Source of the DNA: Sphingopyxis sp. OPL5
Lineage (GTDB): Bacteria > Pseudomonadota > Alphaproteobacteria > Sphingomonadales > Sphingomonadaceae
NCBI RefSeq assembly: GCF_003797775.2
Contig: NZ_CP060725.1
Location: forward strand, 558,001-622,000
Length of the DNA stretch: 64,000 bases
Reading direction: 5' to 3'
Part shown: positions 17,239 to 26,345 of the stretch, in pieces
How the letters are laid out: each line of letters starts with the position of its first letter
Numbering within the stretch: position 1 is the stretch's first letter
Made by a program: the position numbers and the translations under genes
The notes under the pieces: generated by a model
Seen by the model: the letters and a program-made list of their open reading frames with translations, nothing else
Database searches by the model: none
Told to the model about the DNA's origin: nothing

Positions 17239-18222
17239 CTAGATTGCCGCGAGTTCGCGCGCCATGGCAGCGATGGCGTCGACCGAAGGGATCGCCAGTG
17301 CCTCGAGGTCGGCATGCTGGGCGAGCGGGAAATCGCGGGCGCCGAGCCGCATGACCGGCGCTTCGAGATCGAAAAAGATGCGCTCCTGGATCTGCGCCGC
17401 AATCTCGGCGCCGGGACCGGCGGTCTTGGCGGCCTCGTGCACGACCATCGCGCGGTGGGTCCGGCTGACCGAGGACAGCACGCAGTCCCAGTCGAGCGGA
17501 ACGAGCGAGCGCAGGTCGATCACCTCGGCGTCGATGCCTTCGCCCGCAAGCGCCTCCGCCGCCTCGAGCGACCTCGGGACCATCGATCCATAGGTGATGA
17601 TCGACAGGCTCGTGCCCGGCCGCTTGATGGCCGCCTTGCCGATCGGGACGATGAATTCGGGATCGAGCGGAACATCGCCGCGGCTCCAGCCAAGCCCCTG
17701 CACCGAATGGAAGAGCACGGGATTGGGCTCGCGGAGTGCCGCCTTCATCAATCCCTTCGCATCCTCGGCGTTCGACGGCACGACGACCTTGAGACCGGGG
17801 AAATGCATCCCGAGCACTTCGGTGCAGCTCGAATGCTCTGGGCCTGCGCCGCCCATTGTGCCGATCGGGAAGATGATTACCGCATGCATCGGCACGTCGA
17901 GGCCGTGCATGTAACGCCATTTCGCGAGCTTGTGGTAGATCTCGTCGCCCGCGATGAGCGCGAAGTCGCCGAAGCCCATGTTCACGACGGGCTTCATGCC
18001 CGCGATCGAGGCACCGGCCGCGAGGCCGGCCTCGAAGGCTTCCGAGATGCCGCAGTCGATGACCCGGTCGGTGCCGAACTCGGATGCAAGTCCCTTCTCG
18101 GCACCGAACCAGCCGCCGGTCGCGACACCCTGTCCGAGAATGAAGATCGAATCGTCCCGGCGCATTTCCTCGACAAGAGCGAGCCCCATCGCCGCGTTAT
18201 AGCCCATCATTTCATGCGACAT
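17239..18222 (-). CDS. 2-oxoacid (pyruvate/acetoin-type) dehydrogenase E1 beta subunit
   Basis: A 327-residue transketolase-like E1 beta subunit with the RVIDCGISEAFEAGLAAG segment and a GTMGGAGPEHSS loop. The C-terminal transketolase domain includes SIITYGSMV. It overlaps the E1 alpha gene by 11 bases and precedes E2 by nine bases. With E1 alpha it decarboxylates a 2-oxoacid or cleaves acetoin with ThDP. Which one cannot be decided from sequence alone; pyruvate from HsaF is one candidate. Confidence 0.88.
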   Translation of the reverse strand: MSHEMMGYNAAMGLALVEEMRRDDSIFILGQGVATGGWFGAEKGLASEFGTDRVIDCGISEAFEAGLAAGASIAGMKPVVNMGFGDFALIAGDEIYHKLAKWRYMHGLDVPMHAVIIFPIGTMGGAGPEHSSCTEVLGMHFPGLKVVVPSNAEDAKGLMKAALREPNPVLFHSVQGLGWSRGDVPLDPEFIVPIGKAAIKRPGTSLSIITYGSMVPRSLEAAEALAGEGIDAEVIDLRSLVPLDWDCVLSSVSRTHRAMVVHEAAKTAGPGAEIAAQIQERIFFDLEAPVMRLGARDFPLAQHADLEALAIPSVDAIAAMARELAAI

Positions 18223-19159
18223 GATACAGATCCCGTTCGATTACCGAGGCATCGGGCGACGGTGCCGCCATCGCTTCGTCATAGGCGGCCTTCACATCGG
18301 CCTCGGCCTCTTCCAGAAGGCGCGCCGCCGTGTTGCCGCCGAGCAGCAGCGCATGGACGTCGAGCGGATCGCGGTAATCGTCGAACTCCGACTCGCTGCG
18401 ATAGTTTTGCGGGTCGCCAGAATAATGGCCGCGGCGGCGCACGACCTTCGCCTCGATGAGGGTCGGCCCCTCCCCGGCGCGCGCACGCGCGACCGCTTCG
18501 CGGGTCGCTTCGTAGACGGCGACCGTATCCTGGCCATCGACGGTAACACCGGGAATATGATAGCCGGCGGCGAAATCGGCGATGTTCGTGGTCGGCGATA
18601 CGTCGCTGAGACGCGTCCCCACCAGAAGGCCGTTGTTCTCGCAAAAGTAGATGAGCGGCAGCTTCCACGCAGCCGCGTGCATCATCGTCTCGTGAAAGGT
18701 GCCGCGGGCGGTGGTGCCATCGCCGAAATTGGCGAGGCTGACACGGCCGTCCTTGCGGATCTTCGAGGCGAGCGCCGAGCCGCCGGCGAGCGGATAGACG
18801 CTGCCGAGCGTTGCGCCTTCGCCCATCACGCCGATACTATAGTCCGCCCAATGCGGCACGCCGCCGCCCTTGCCGCGCGTCGCGCCGTTCATCTTGCCGA
18901 GAAGATCGCCGAGAATGGGTCCGGGCTTCATGCCCTTGCCGAGCGCCCAGGCACTGCCGCGTCCCTGATACCAGAGGTAGTCGTCATCCTCGAGCGCGGC
19001 GGTGGCACCGATCGGCGCGGCCTCTTGCCCTTCGCCCGGATGCCACCAGCCCGAGAACTTATGCTCGCGCGTGTGCTTCTGGATCAGCCGTTCGATGGAC
19101 CTTGCAAGGGCCATCCGGTAAAACATGGTTTCGAGCTTGTCGGATGACAGGCTGGACAT
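18212..19159 (-). CDS. 2-oxoacid (pyruvate/acetoin-type) dehydrogenase E1 alpha subunit
   Basis: A 315-residue E1 alpha with the ThDP-binding motif GDGTTARG to CENNG and phosphorylation-loop-like residues in RRRGHYSGDPQNYR. ATG at 19159 is chosen because GGGAGAG precedes it; an upstream in-frame ATG at 19231 would run through the operator region. First gene of the operon E1alpha-E1beta-E2-BVMO-small protein. The upstream region carries the strongest cluster of TACGCAAA-type sites, so the complex appears to be induced with the steroid genes rather than being a housekeeping PDH. Confidence 0.88.
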   Translation of the reverse strand: MSSLSSDKLETMFYRMALARSIERLIQKHTREHKFSGWWHPGEGQEAAPIGATAALEDDDYLWYQGRGSAWALGKGMKPGPILGDLLGKMNGATRGKGGGVPHWADYSIGVMGEGATLGSVYPLAGGSALASKIRKDGRVSLANFGDGTTARGTFHETMMHAAAWKLPLIYFCENNGLLVGTRLSDVSPTTNIADFAAGYHIPGVTVDGQDTVAVYEATREAVARARAGEGPTLIEAKVVRRRGHYSGDPQNYRSESEFDDYRDPLDVHALLLGGNTAARLLEEAEADVKAAYDEAMAAPSPDASVIERDLYHVA

Positions 19160-19213
19160 GGCCGCTCTCCCAAATGTCGAGGCCCTTCTTCGCGGGCTTG
19201 GTGGCATTGTGAA

Positions 19214-19259
19214 ATACGCAATACGCAGCATAAGTCAATTGAAGATACGCGTTTGCGTA
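19214..19259. promoter_or_regulatory. Candidate operator B between E1 alpha and the Fe-S enoate reductase
   Basis: Two direct copies of ATACGCA (19214-19220 and 19221-19227) are followed by the compact palindrome TACGC-GTTT-GCGTA at 19246-19259. This is the densest occurrence of the recurring half-site in the window. It lies about 55 bases upstream of E1 alpha and 120 bases upstream of the divergent gene. Confidence 0.55.
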
Positions 19260-19359
19260 GAGCGCGGACGGGAATTTTGCTGATTTTGTGATTGCTGGCG
19301 AACGATTCTACCGTTAGGCGTAGAGTCAAATGCCGCGAGATAGCGGTGGGAGAGTGATC

Positions 19360-19383
19360 ATGTCCGGGACTAAACCGCTGTGA
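19360..19383 (+). other. Seven-codon leader frame overlapping the enoate reductase start
   Basis: ATG at 19360 follows GGGAGAG with good spacing and opens a frame MSGTKPL that stops at TGA 19381-19383. This stop overlaps the GTG start of the large reductase gene. The reductase itself lacks its own ribosome site, so the leader may load ribosomes for it. A one-base indel that moved the true ATG out of frame is the alternative. Confidence 0.4.
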
Positions 19384-21515
19384 GCGCGGCGCGATTAAAG
19401 CATTTGCTGAGCCCAGGCCGCATCAACGGCATGGAGCTGCGCAACCGAATCTTCTTCTCGCCTATGGGATCGAACCTCGCCGAAGTGGATGGGACGGTCG
19501 GCGATGCCCTGCGCACCTATTATGTCGAGCGCGCCAAGGGCGGCGCCGGACTCGTCACCATGGGCTCGGTCTCGGTGGGTTTTCCGGAAGGCGCGAGCAA
19601 CTGGCGGCAGGAAGCGATTTCGGACGATCGCTTCATTCCCGGGTTGAAGCGTCTCGCCGACGAGGTGCACGAACATGGTGCCAAGCTCGCGGCGCAGCTC
19701 CAGCATGGCGGCCTCCTTGCCATGACGGACATGCTCGACGGTCGCCCCGTCGCCTGCCCCTCGCCTCCCAAGGCGTCGAAGGATAGCGGCGATTTCGTCG
19801 ACGTCATGCTCGACGAGGAGCAGCAGCGCTTCTTCGAACCTTATGCAACGATGGGCGAGATCCAGTATAATGCGCTCGACCAGGCCGGCATCGACCGCAT
19901 CATCGCGATGTTCGCCGCCGCTGCCGTCCGGGCCAAGGCAGCAGGTATCGATGCCGTCGAGATCCACGGCGGGCACGGTTATATCTTCTCGAGCTTCATC
20001 TCGCCGGCCTACAACCGGCGCACCGACGAATATGGCGGCTCGGTCGAGAACCGAGCGCGGTTCCTCACACAGACGATCGCTGCCGTACGCGCGGCTGTCG
20101 GGCCCGACTATCCGGTGTGGATCCGCTTCGACAGCCAGGAATTCCTGATGGATACCGGCATTTCGATCGAGGACGCCGTGCGCGTGGCGCAGCTGGGCGA
20201 GGCCGCAGGGCTCGATGCAATCCATGTGAGCGCGCATGGCGACGGCAACTATGGGCGGACCTATTCGACCGGCCATGCGACCGATATCCGGAACTGCTTC
20301 GTCGACAATGCCGCGGCCATCAAGGCCGCTGTCAGCATTCCGGTCATCTGTCCCGGCCGCATCGAGCCCGAGGATGCCGATCGCTTCATCGCCGAGGGCA
20401 AGTTCGATTTCGTCACGATGGGCCGCAAGCTGCTCGCCGACCCGCATCTGCCGCGCAAGCTCGGCGAAGGCACGCCGGAGCGCGTCCGGCCGTGCGTCTA
20501 TTGCTACACCTGCATCAGCGCAATCTTCAATTCCGAGCACATCATGTGCGCGGTCAATCCGATGACCGGCTTCGAAACCGAGCGCCAGCCGATCGCCTCC
20601 TCAAGCCGCAAGCGCATTCTTGTCGTCGGCGGAGGTCCCGGCGGCATGGAATCGGCGCGCCTGCTCTCGGACAAGGGGCATGAGGTCATCCTGTGCGAAG
20701 CCGGGCCGCGCCTCGGCGGCACGGCCCAGTTCGCTTCGGTCGCCTATGCGCCGAACCAGCGCATCGTCGACTGGCTGAAGCGTGAGGTCGCCCGCAGGCC
20801 GATCGACGTCCGGCTCTCGACTACCGTGGACGCCGACTATGCGCGAGCGCTCGGCGCCGACGAGATCGTCGTCGCGACCGGCGCCAAGCGCACGATGCCA
20901 CCCATCGCCGGGAGCGACCGCGACTTCGTCTTCTCGGGCGACGACATGCGCAATCTCGTGCTGGGGCAGAATCTCGACAGCATTTCGGACAAGGTCGGAG
21001 GCGCGACCCGGCTCGCGATGAAAATGGGACGCCTTACCGGCATCACGGGCAAGCTCGAGATGCTGCGGCTCGGCTCCAAATACTGGATGCCGATCGGCGA
21101 GCGCGTCGTGATCATCGGCGGCGAGCTCGTCGGACTCGAACTCGCGGAATTTCTAGCGCACCGCGGCCGCAAGGTCACCGTCCTCGAAGAGACCAGCCGG
21201 GTCGGTAAGGGCCTGCCGCTGGTACGGCGCTTCCGCGTCGTAGACGAGTGCCGCGAGCTTGGCGTCGCGATGGTCACCAATAGCGGAGACTTCCGCATCG
21301 GCGATCATGTCGTGACCTATCGGAACGACGGCGGTCAGGATCGCAGCGTGCGCGCCGACACCGTGATCGTCGCGCAGGGCGCGACGGGCGATCAGTCCCT
21401 TGCAGACAGTTTGGAGGCGGCAGGGTTTGCGGTTCAGCTCGTCGGCGACTGTACGGGTGTCGGCTATATCGAGGGGGCGATGCGCGACGCGACGCTTGCG
21501 ACGCAGGCCCTGTGA
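19380..21515 (+). CDS. Fe-S flavoenzyme of the 2,4-dienoyl-CoA reductase / BaiCD-BaiH family
   Basis: A 711-residue protein. An N-terminal OYE-like TIM barrel (LKHLLSPGRINGMELRNRI, EIHGGHGYIFSSFISPAYN) is followed by a 4Fe-4S motif CVYCYTC with a later Cys in HIMCAVNP, and a C-terminal pyridine-nucleotide-disulfide reductase part (VVGGGPGGMESA, VVIIGGELVGLEL). Such enzymes reduce an enone or dienoyl-CoA; BaiCD and BaiH act on 3-oxo-bile-acid intermediates. The GTG start overlaps a short leader frame. First gene of the operon reductase-MFS-SDR-esterase. The direction in vivo may be the reverse in an aerobic degrader. Confidence 0.85.
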   Translation: MSAARLKHLLSPGRINGMELRNRIFFSPMGSNLAEVDGTVGDALRTYYVERAKGGAGLVTMGSVSVGFPEGASNWRQEAISDDRFIPGLKRLADEVHEHGAKLAAQLQHGGLLAMTDMLDGRPVACPSPPKASKDSGDFVDVMLDEEQQRFFEPYATMGEIQYNALDQAGIDRIIAMFAAAAVRAKAAGIDAVEIHGGHGYIFSSFISPAYNRRTDEYGGSVENRARFLTQTIAAVRAAVGPDYPVWIRFDSQEFLMDTGISIEDAVRVAQLGEAAGLDAIHVSAHGDGNYGRTYSTGHATDIRNCFVDNAAAIKAAVSIPVICPGRIEPEDADRFIAEGKFDFVTMGRKLLADPHLPRKLGEGTPERVRPCVYCYTCISAIFNSEHIMCAVNPMTGFETERQPIASSSRKRILVVGGGPGGMESARLLSDKGHEVILCEAGPRLGGTAQFASVAYAPNQRIVDWLKREVARRPIDVRLSTTVDADYARALGADEIVVATGAKRTMPPIAGSDRDFVFSGDDMRNLVLGQNLDSISDKVGGATRLAMKMGRLTGITGKLEMLRLGSKYWMPIGERVVIIGGELVGLELAEFLAHRGRKVTVLEETSRVGKGLPLVRRFRVVDECRELGVAMVTNSGDFRIGDHVVTYRNDGGQDRSVRADTVIVAQGATGDQSLADSLEAAGFAVQLVGDCTGVGYIEGAMRDATLATQAL

Positions 21516-22735
21516 TGGACCAGACAATGCCCCGCGCCGAGCACCGCAGCGGCAGCGGACTCGTCGCTGCGGTCTGTATAGGCGGCCCCGCGCTGGTTTC
21601 GCTGATCCCGATGGCGGCGGCGCCCGCAATGGTGGCGATGGCGCGCCATTTCGGCGCAAGCGCGGACAGCCAGCTCTTCTCGCAGATCGTTATGACGTTG
21701 CCCGCCGCAATGCTGGTCTTGTCTGCGCCCCTTGCAGGGCTTCTTGCGGGCAAAATAGGCCAGCGTGCCGTGCTGCTCGCCTCCCTCGTCCTGTATGTGA
21801 TTGGCGGTGCGGGCGTGCTGCTCATCTCGAGCAGCGAAGCGTTGATGGCGCTGCGCGTCCTGCTCGGGATCGCGGGCGGCGGCGTCTTGACGTCTTGCCT
21901 CGGGCTCATCGGCGACCATTTCGAAGGTCATGCCCGCGAACGGCTGCTCGGCTATGCAACCTCGGCGGCGTCACTGCTCGCGGGACTGGCGCTGGTGTTC
22001 GGCGGCCGACTCGTGGACGTCGCGGGATGGCAGGCCCCCTTCGCGCTATATCTACTTGGAATCCCTACTTTGCTCGTTGCGATGGCCGTTATTCGGGACA
22101 TGCCGGTTCGCGCGGCGGAGCAGGAGGCCCGGGCCGCTGCGGCGCCACGGGGGCATGCCCGCGAGATCGGGAAGGTGTGGCCCTATTATCTGCTTCTGAT
22201 CCTCCTCACCCTCGGCATGTTTACGCCTGCGATCCAGGCGGGCTTCGTACTTGAGGCGCGCGGCATCGGCAGCCAGCAGACGATCGGGAGCGTCATCGCG
22301 GCAACGTCCTTTGTCGCCATGTTTACAGCCTGGGCTTATGGACATCTGAGGCGCTGGATCGGACTCCACGGCTTCCTCGTGATCGACGCCATGTGCATGG
22401 GCGCCGGAATCGTGCTGATCGGGCTCGCATCGAGCACGGCCATGATCTTCGCGGGATGCTGCCTCGTCGGGATCGGTGCCGGCATGTCGGAACCCGCGAT
22501 CGCGTCGCTGATCTTCAGGAAAGCCAGCGCCGCCAGCCACGCCATCGCGATGGGCCTGATCGTCAGCGCGCTCAACGCCGGCCAATTCTTCAATCCGCTT
22601 ATATTCGACCCGCTTCGCCGATCGTACGGCCCGGGAAATGCGTTCCTGGTGGTCGGCGCAGTCCTCCTCGTCGTCGGCATCTATATCATCCTGCGCCATC
22701 GCCGGGATCTTCTGCAGAAGGAAAGTGAAACATGA
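21515..22735 (+). CDS. MFS transporter
   Basis: About 406 residues with roughly twelve hydrophobic segments, for example LVAAVCIGGPALVSLIPMA and AAMLVLSAPLAGLLAGKIG followed by QRA, the MFS loop. The start ATG overlaps the reductase stop (TGATG), and its own stop overlaps the next SDR (ATGA). It probably imports or exports a steroid or degradation intermediate. The substrate cannot be read from the sequence. Confidence 0.85.
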   Translation: MDQTMPRAEHRSGSGLVAAVCIGGPALVSLIPMAAAPAMVAMARHFGASADSQLFSQIVMTLPAAMLVLSAPLAGLLAGKIGQRAVLLASLVLYVIGGAGVLLISSSEALMALRVLLGIAGGGVLTSCLGLIGDHFEGHARERLLGYATSAASLLAGLALVFGGRLVDVAGWQAPFALYLLGIPTLLVAMAVIRDMPVRAAEQEARAAAAPRGHAREIGKVWPYYLLLILLTLGMFTPAIQAGFVLEARGIGSQQTIGSVIAATSFVAMFTAWAYGHLRRWIGLHGFLVIDAMCMGAGIVLIGLASSTAMIFAGCCLVGIGAGMSEPAIASLIFRKASAASHAIAMGLIVSALNAGQFFNPLIFDPLRRSYGPGNAFLVVGAVLLVVGIYIILRHRRDLLQKESET

Positions 22736-23493
22736 GTCGTCGCTTCGAGAACAAGCGCGTCCTGCTGACCGGCGGCGCATCGGGGATCGGGCGCGCGACC
22801 GCCGAGCTCTTCGCGCGCGAAGGAGCGCGGCTTGTCATAGGGGACATCGACCTTGCCGGAGCGCAGGCGGCCGCAAGAGAGCTTGGCGGAGAGGCGTTTG
22901 CTTACGATGCCTCGAACCCCGCCTCTGCCGGAGAGCTGGTTGCGAAGGCGAAAGAGGCGCTCGGCGGGATCGACTGTCTTCTCAATGTCGCCGGCATCAT
23001 GACCTGGGGACGTTTCGAGGAGACGAGCGCATCGGCCTGGCAGCGAACGCTCGACATCAATCTGTCGGGCCCCTTCTACCTGTCGCAGGCCGCGATACCG
23101 CCGCTGCGGGAGAGCAAGGGCTGCATCGTCAATGTCGCCTCGGTTGGCGGAATGCATCCGGTCTACGGGACGACCGCCTATGGCGTGTCGAAGGCGGGCG
23201 TCATCGCCATGACCAAAGCCTGCGCACTCGAATTCGCCCGTGACGGCATTCGGGTCAACGCTGTTGCCCCCGGCGGTGTCGCGACGCCGATGCACGAGAA
23301 GAGCGCCGCCGGCGGCGGCGTCGATCCGTCGATCTTCACCGAAGCGGCTGCCCGCAACATGCCGAAGCTCACCGACCGAGAAGCGTGCACGCCTCCCGAG
23401 ATTGCGGCGGCGATCGCTTATCTCGCGTCCGACGAAGCGCGTTACGCAACCGGCACCGTCCTCATCCTCGATGGCGGGCAGTCGACCGGCTAG
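22732..23493 (+). CDS. SDR-family oxidoreductase
   Basis: A 253-residue classical SDR: TGGASGIGRA cofactor motif, LLNVAGI in place of the usual NNAG, serine in VASVGG, and catalytic YGVSK, ending ILDGGQSTG. It overlaps the MFS gene by four bases. It most resembles hydroxysteroid or 3-hydroxyacyl dehydrogenases in general form; the substrate is not known. Confidence 0.82.
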   Translation: MSRRFENKRVLLTGGASGIGRATAELFAREGARLVIGDIDLAGAQAAARELGGEAFAYDASNPASAGELVAKAKEALGGIDCLLNVAGIMTWGRFEETSASAWQRTLDINLSGPFYLSQAAIPPLRESKGCIVNVASVGGMHPVYGTTAYGVSKAGVIAMTKACALEFARDGIRVNAVAPGGVATPMHEKSAAGGGVDPSIFTEAAARNMPKLTDREACTPPEIAAAIAYLASDEARYATGTVLILDGGQSTG

Positions 23494-23534
23494 GTTGCCC
23501 CCGACACGCCACAGGTCCGTTACAGGAGACTTTG

Positions 23535-24485
23535 ATGAACGCAGGTTCGCGCCACCTTGTCGATCCGGAGCTGCTTCCGGCGCTCGATCTCATGCCCGAC
23601 CTCGACCTCGATGCGGCAAGGCTCGCCGAGCTGCGCGCCGGAATGGACGCGCTGATCCCGAAGCTCGAGACGCTTCCATGCGACGGTGTCGACGTGGAGG
23701 TCGTCACCATATCCGGGCCGGGCGGCGCACCGCTGGAACTGCAGCTCTTCCGCCCAGCGGGCGCGGCAAGCGCACCCTTGCCGGCGTTCCTCCACATTCA
23801 CGGTGGCGGCTACGTCCTCGGCAATGCGACGCAATCGGCGCTCGGTAACATGCGGACCGCTCGCGAGGTGGGATGTCTCGTGGCATCGGTCGAATATTCG
23901 CTCGCACCTGAGACGAGCGGGACCGGCGCGGTCGAACAATGCCATGCCGCGCTCGCCTGGCTTGCGACAAACGCTGACGATCTCGGCATCGACCCGAGCA
24001 GGATCGCCGTCGGCGGCGAAAGCGCAGGGGGCGGACTTGCCGCCGCGCTGGCGCTGCTCGCGCGCGACCGCGGAGAGGTCGTGCCCTGCTTCCAGATGCT
24101 CATTTACCCGATGCTCGATGCGTCGACCGGCCAAAGCGGCGACGAGCATCCGTTCACGGGCGAGTTCGTCTGGACCCGCGCGGCGAATCGCTTCGGCTGG
24201 GATTCGCTGCTCGCCGAGAATGCGAGCGACAGCCCCTATGTGGTGCCAGCGAGGGCGGCCGATCTATCCGGGCTGCCGCCGACCTATATGAGTGTCGGCG
24301 CCCTCGACCTCTTCGTCGAGGAAGACCTCGAATTTGCCCGCCGGCTTATGCGGGCGGGCGTCCCCGTCGAGTTTCACCTCTTTCCCGGAGCCTTTCACGG
24401 CTTCGAACTCGCTGCCGAAGCCGATGTCAGCAAACGCGCCGAAGCCGAACGGCGCACCGCCCTCGCCCGCGCCTTCGCGCGCTGA
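23535..24485 (+). CDS. Hormone-sensitive-lipase-type alpha/beta hydrolase
   Basis: A 316-residue HSL-family esterase with the oxyanion motif HIHGGGYV, the nucleophile in GGESAGGG, and the histidine in FHGFE. The acidic member is likely in VGALDLFVEED. The ATG follows AGGAGA at the right distance. It is the last gene of the operon beginning at 19380. No signal peptide is visible, so it should act in the cytoplasm on short esters or lactones, for example a product of the BVMO (inference). Confidence 0.85.
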   Translation: MNAGSRHLVDPELLPALDLMPDLDLDAARLAELRAGMDALIPKLETLPCDGVDVEVVTISGPGGAPLELQLFRPAGAASAPLPAFLHIHGGGYVLGNATQSALGNMRTAREVGCLVASVEYSLAPETSGTGAVEQCHAALAWLATNADDLGIDPSRIAVGGESAGGGLAAALALLARDRGEVVPCFQMLIYPMLDASTGQSGDEHPFTGEFVWTRAANRFGWDSLLAENASDSPYVVPARAADLSGLPPTYMSVGALDLFVEEDLEFARRLMRAGVPVEFHLFPGAFHGFELAAEADVSKRAEAERRTALARAFAR

Positions 24486-24488
24486 CCC

Positions 24489-25010
24489 TCAGGCCGGCGC
24501 GTCGCCGTAAACCGCCGGCGGATCGCCGACCGCGACATATTGCGCGCGGCCGTCGTCGTCGAGCGTCTGGATCAGGCAGGAAATCCGGCGCGTCCGGGTC
24601 TCCGCAATATACCATCGGCCGTCCTCGCGGAGATAGCGGTCCTCATATTCGACCCCCATCTGCGTGATGCTGCGATTGGCGAGGATGATGGACTGGAAGT
24701 TCAGCGACCATTTGCCGGTCGCTTCGTTTTCGCCGACCAGCTCGATCACTGCGTTGGTCGCATGGTGGATGTCGTAGACACCAGGCTGACATCCCATTTG
24801 CTCGAATATGGAGACGAAGGCCTCGCGGTCGTCGAACGGCGGGAACCCCTCATAGGCGATCACCGCGCCCTTGGGCAGCAGCGTCTCGCGCAACGCGGCG
24901 ACATCCTTGACATCGCACGCCCGCAGATAGCGAGCCTTGAGTTCCTTGATCTCGTCCTTCGCCTCGAGCTGGGCAAGGCGGGCGGCGAGCGCTTCGAGGG
25001 TTGCGGTCAC
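24489..25010 (-). CDS. NTF2/SnoaL-fold protein
   Basis: A 173-residue protein starting with a helical stretch (LEALAARLAQLEAKDEIKEL) and continuing as an NTF2-fold domain of the SnoaL type (ARYLRACDVKDVAALRETL, EDRYLREDGRWYIAETRTRR). Proteins of this fold include ketosteroid isomerases and dehydratases. GTG at 25010 follows AGGAAA; the ATG nearby reads directly into a stop. It faces the DUF1214 operon across operator C. One of seven NTF2-fold proteins in the window. Confidence 0.75.
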   Translation of the reverse strand: MTATLEALAARLAQLEAKDEIKELKARYLRACDVKDVAALRETLLPKGAVIAYEGFPPFDDREAFVSIFEQMGCQPGVYDIHHATNAVIELVGENEATGKWSLNFQSIILANRSITQMGVEYEDRYLREDGRWYIAETRTRRISCLIQTLDDDGRAQYVAVGDPPAVYGDAPA

Positions 25011-25171
25011 ATATTTTCCTTTCTTCGGGGCAGCGCCGACAAAGTCTGCCGGCTGCATGCGAATGGGTCTTGCAAAGGTGGTTTTCCGATCTGGACCGCG
25101 AACCGGGGGTCAGGACATGCGTCAGAATGCGCCGCCGTCATCACCTACCCTCTCCGCCGCCATATTTTCGC

Positions 25172-25243
25172 TTTGCGTATTTATTATCTCGAATATGCCG
25201 CACTATATGCTATCAAGTCCAGACAAAATCACGCTTTGCGGAT
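25172..25243. promoter_or_regulatory. Candidate operator C in the NTF2 / DUF1214 divergent promoter
   Basis: TTTGCGTAT at 25172-25180 and TTTGCGGAT at 25235-25243 repeat the half-site in the same orientation, 63 bp apart. Between them ATGCCGCA resembles a weaker inverted partner. The second copy is only 15 bases upstream of the DUF1214 start. Confidence 0.45.
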
Positions 25244-25257
25244 AATCGGGAGAATAT

Positions 25258-26337
25258 ATGAGTGATCCGTCCACCGGCCTCTGGGACAGGTTCACGGCCC
25301 GCCTCGGTGAAGCGCGCGCGACGCTGCAGGCGCCGGGTGCGCCGACATCCGTTTTCGACCAGGCGGAAGGCACGCGCTATCTCAGCCGGCTCGTTCGCCT
25401 CGGCCTCGAAATCTATGTCGAGGCGGGCGATCCCGATTTTCCGACCTTCTACGTGCCGAGTCACGAGACCGCCAAGATGGGCGGCGACAATCCCGACAAT
25501 TACTATCTGTCCTCGACCATCGCAGGCGATCGTGTCTACCGGATCGACGGCAATATCGGGACCGTGACCTACCTCAGTCTGGGATCGAAGGCCAATCGCT
25601 ACGCGATCGACGGCACGATGCCGTCGACCGGGGAGCTTGCGAGCTCGGAGCTTCGGCCCGACGCCAACGGGAATTTCTCGGTGATCGCGTCGGTAGAGCG
25701 GCCCGACGACCCCGGTCAGGCCTGGCTGCCGCTTGCCGCCGACTCGACGATGCTACACGTTCGCCAGACTTTCCTCGATCGCCACCGGGAAACGCCGGCG
25801 ACGCTCTCCATCCGGCGAATCAGTCCCGGCCCCGACGCGCCGGCACCCCTCGACCCGGAGGCGCTCGACAAGCGGATGATGGCGGCGGCCGACTTCGTCG
25901 TTGGCACCTCGAAACTGTTTGCCGGCTGGGCGGAGCTCTTCATGTCGGCACCCAACGAGATGCGCGACTGGGGCCAGGACATATTCATCAAGGCGGGCGG
26001 CGATCCCGCGATCTTCTACGTGCACGGCTATTGGGAACTCGGTCCCGACCAGGCGCTGGTCATCGAGACCGACGTTCCAGAATGTGAGCACTGGAACATC
26101 CAGGCCAATAACTGGTGGATGGAATCGTTCGACTATCGCTACCTCAACGCTCATGTAAACAAGGCCTCGGCCAAGCTCGACGACAAGGGCCGCGCAACGA
26201 TCGTCCTCGCGCCCCGCGATCCGGGCTTCGGAAACTGGATCACGACCGCAGGGCATGATCGCGGCTTTGTCCTGCTGCGCTGGGTGCGTGCCGGCAGCCA
26301 TCCCATTCCCACGACCCGCCTCATCGACCTTCCCTGA
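25258..26337 (+). CDS. DUF1214-domain protein
   Basis: A 359-residue protein whose C-terminal half matches the pattern of DUF1214 proteins (HGYWELGPDQALVIETDVPE, WNIQANNWWMESFDYR, LAPRDPGFGNWITTAGHDRG). There is no signal peptide. The biochemical role of the family is not established. The start follows CGGGAGA. It leads an operon with an OYE and an NTF2-fold protein and lies directly behind operator C. Similar proteins recur in sterol and terpenoid catabolic gene sets, but no reaction is assigned here. Confidence 0.75.
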   Translation: MSDPSTGLWDRFTARLGEARATLQAPGAPTSVFDQAEGTRYLSRLVRLGLEIYVEAGDPDFPTFYVPSHETAKMGGDNPDNYYLSSTIAGDRVYRIDGNIGTVTYLSLGSKANRYAIDGTMPSTGELASSELRPDANGNFSVIASVERPDDPGQAWLPLAADSTMLHVRQTFLDRHRETPATLSIRRISPGPDAPAPLDPEALDKRMMAAADFVVGTSKLFAGWAELFMSAPNEMRDWGQDIFIKAGGDPAIFYVHGYWELGPDQALVIETDVPECEHWNIQANNWWMESFDYRYLNAHVNKASAKLDDKGRATIVLAPRDPGFGNWITTAGHDRGFVLLRWVRAGSHPIPTTRLIDLP

Positions 26338-26345
26338 CGGGCGTC

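Noticed and set aside
14924..18459. Two long plus-strand frames opposite BVMO, E2, E1beta and E1alpha
   Set aside because: All four minus-strand genes carry clear motifs; the plus-strand frames show none.
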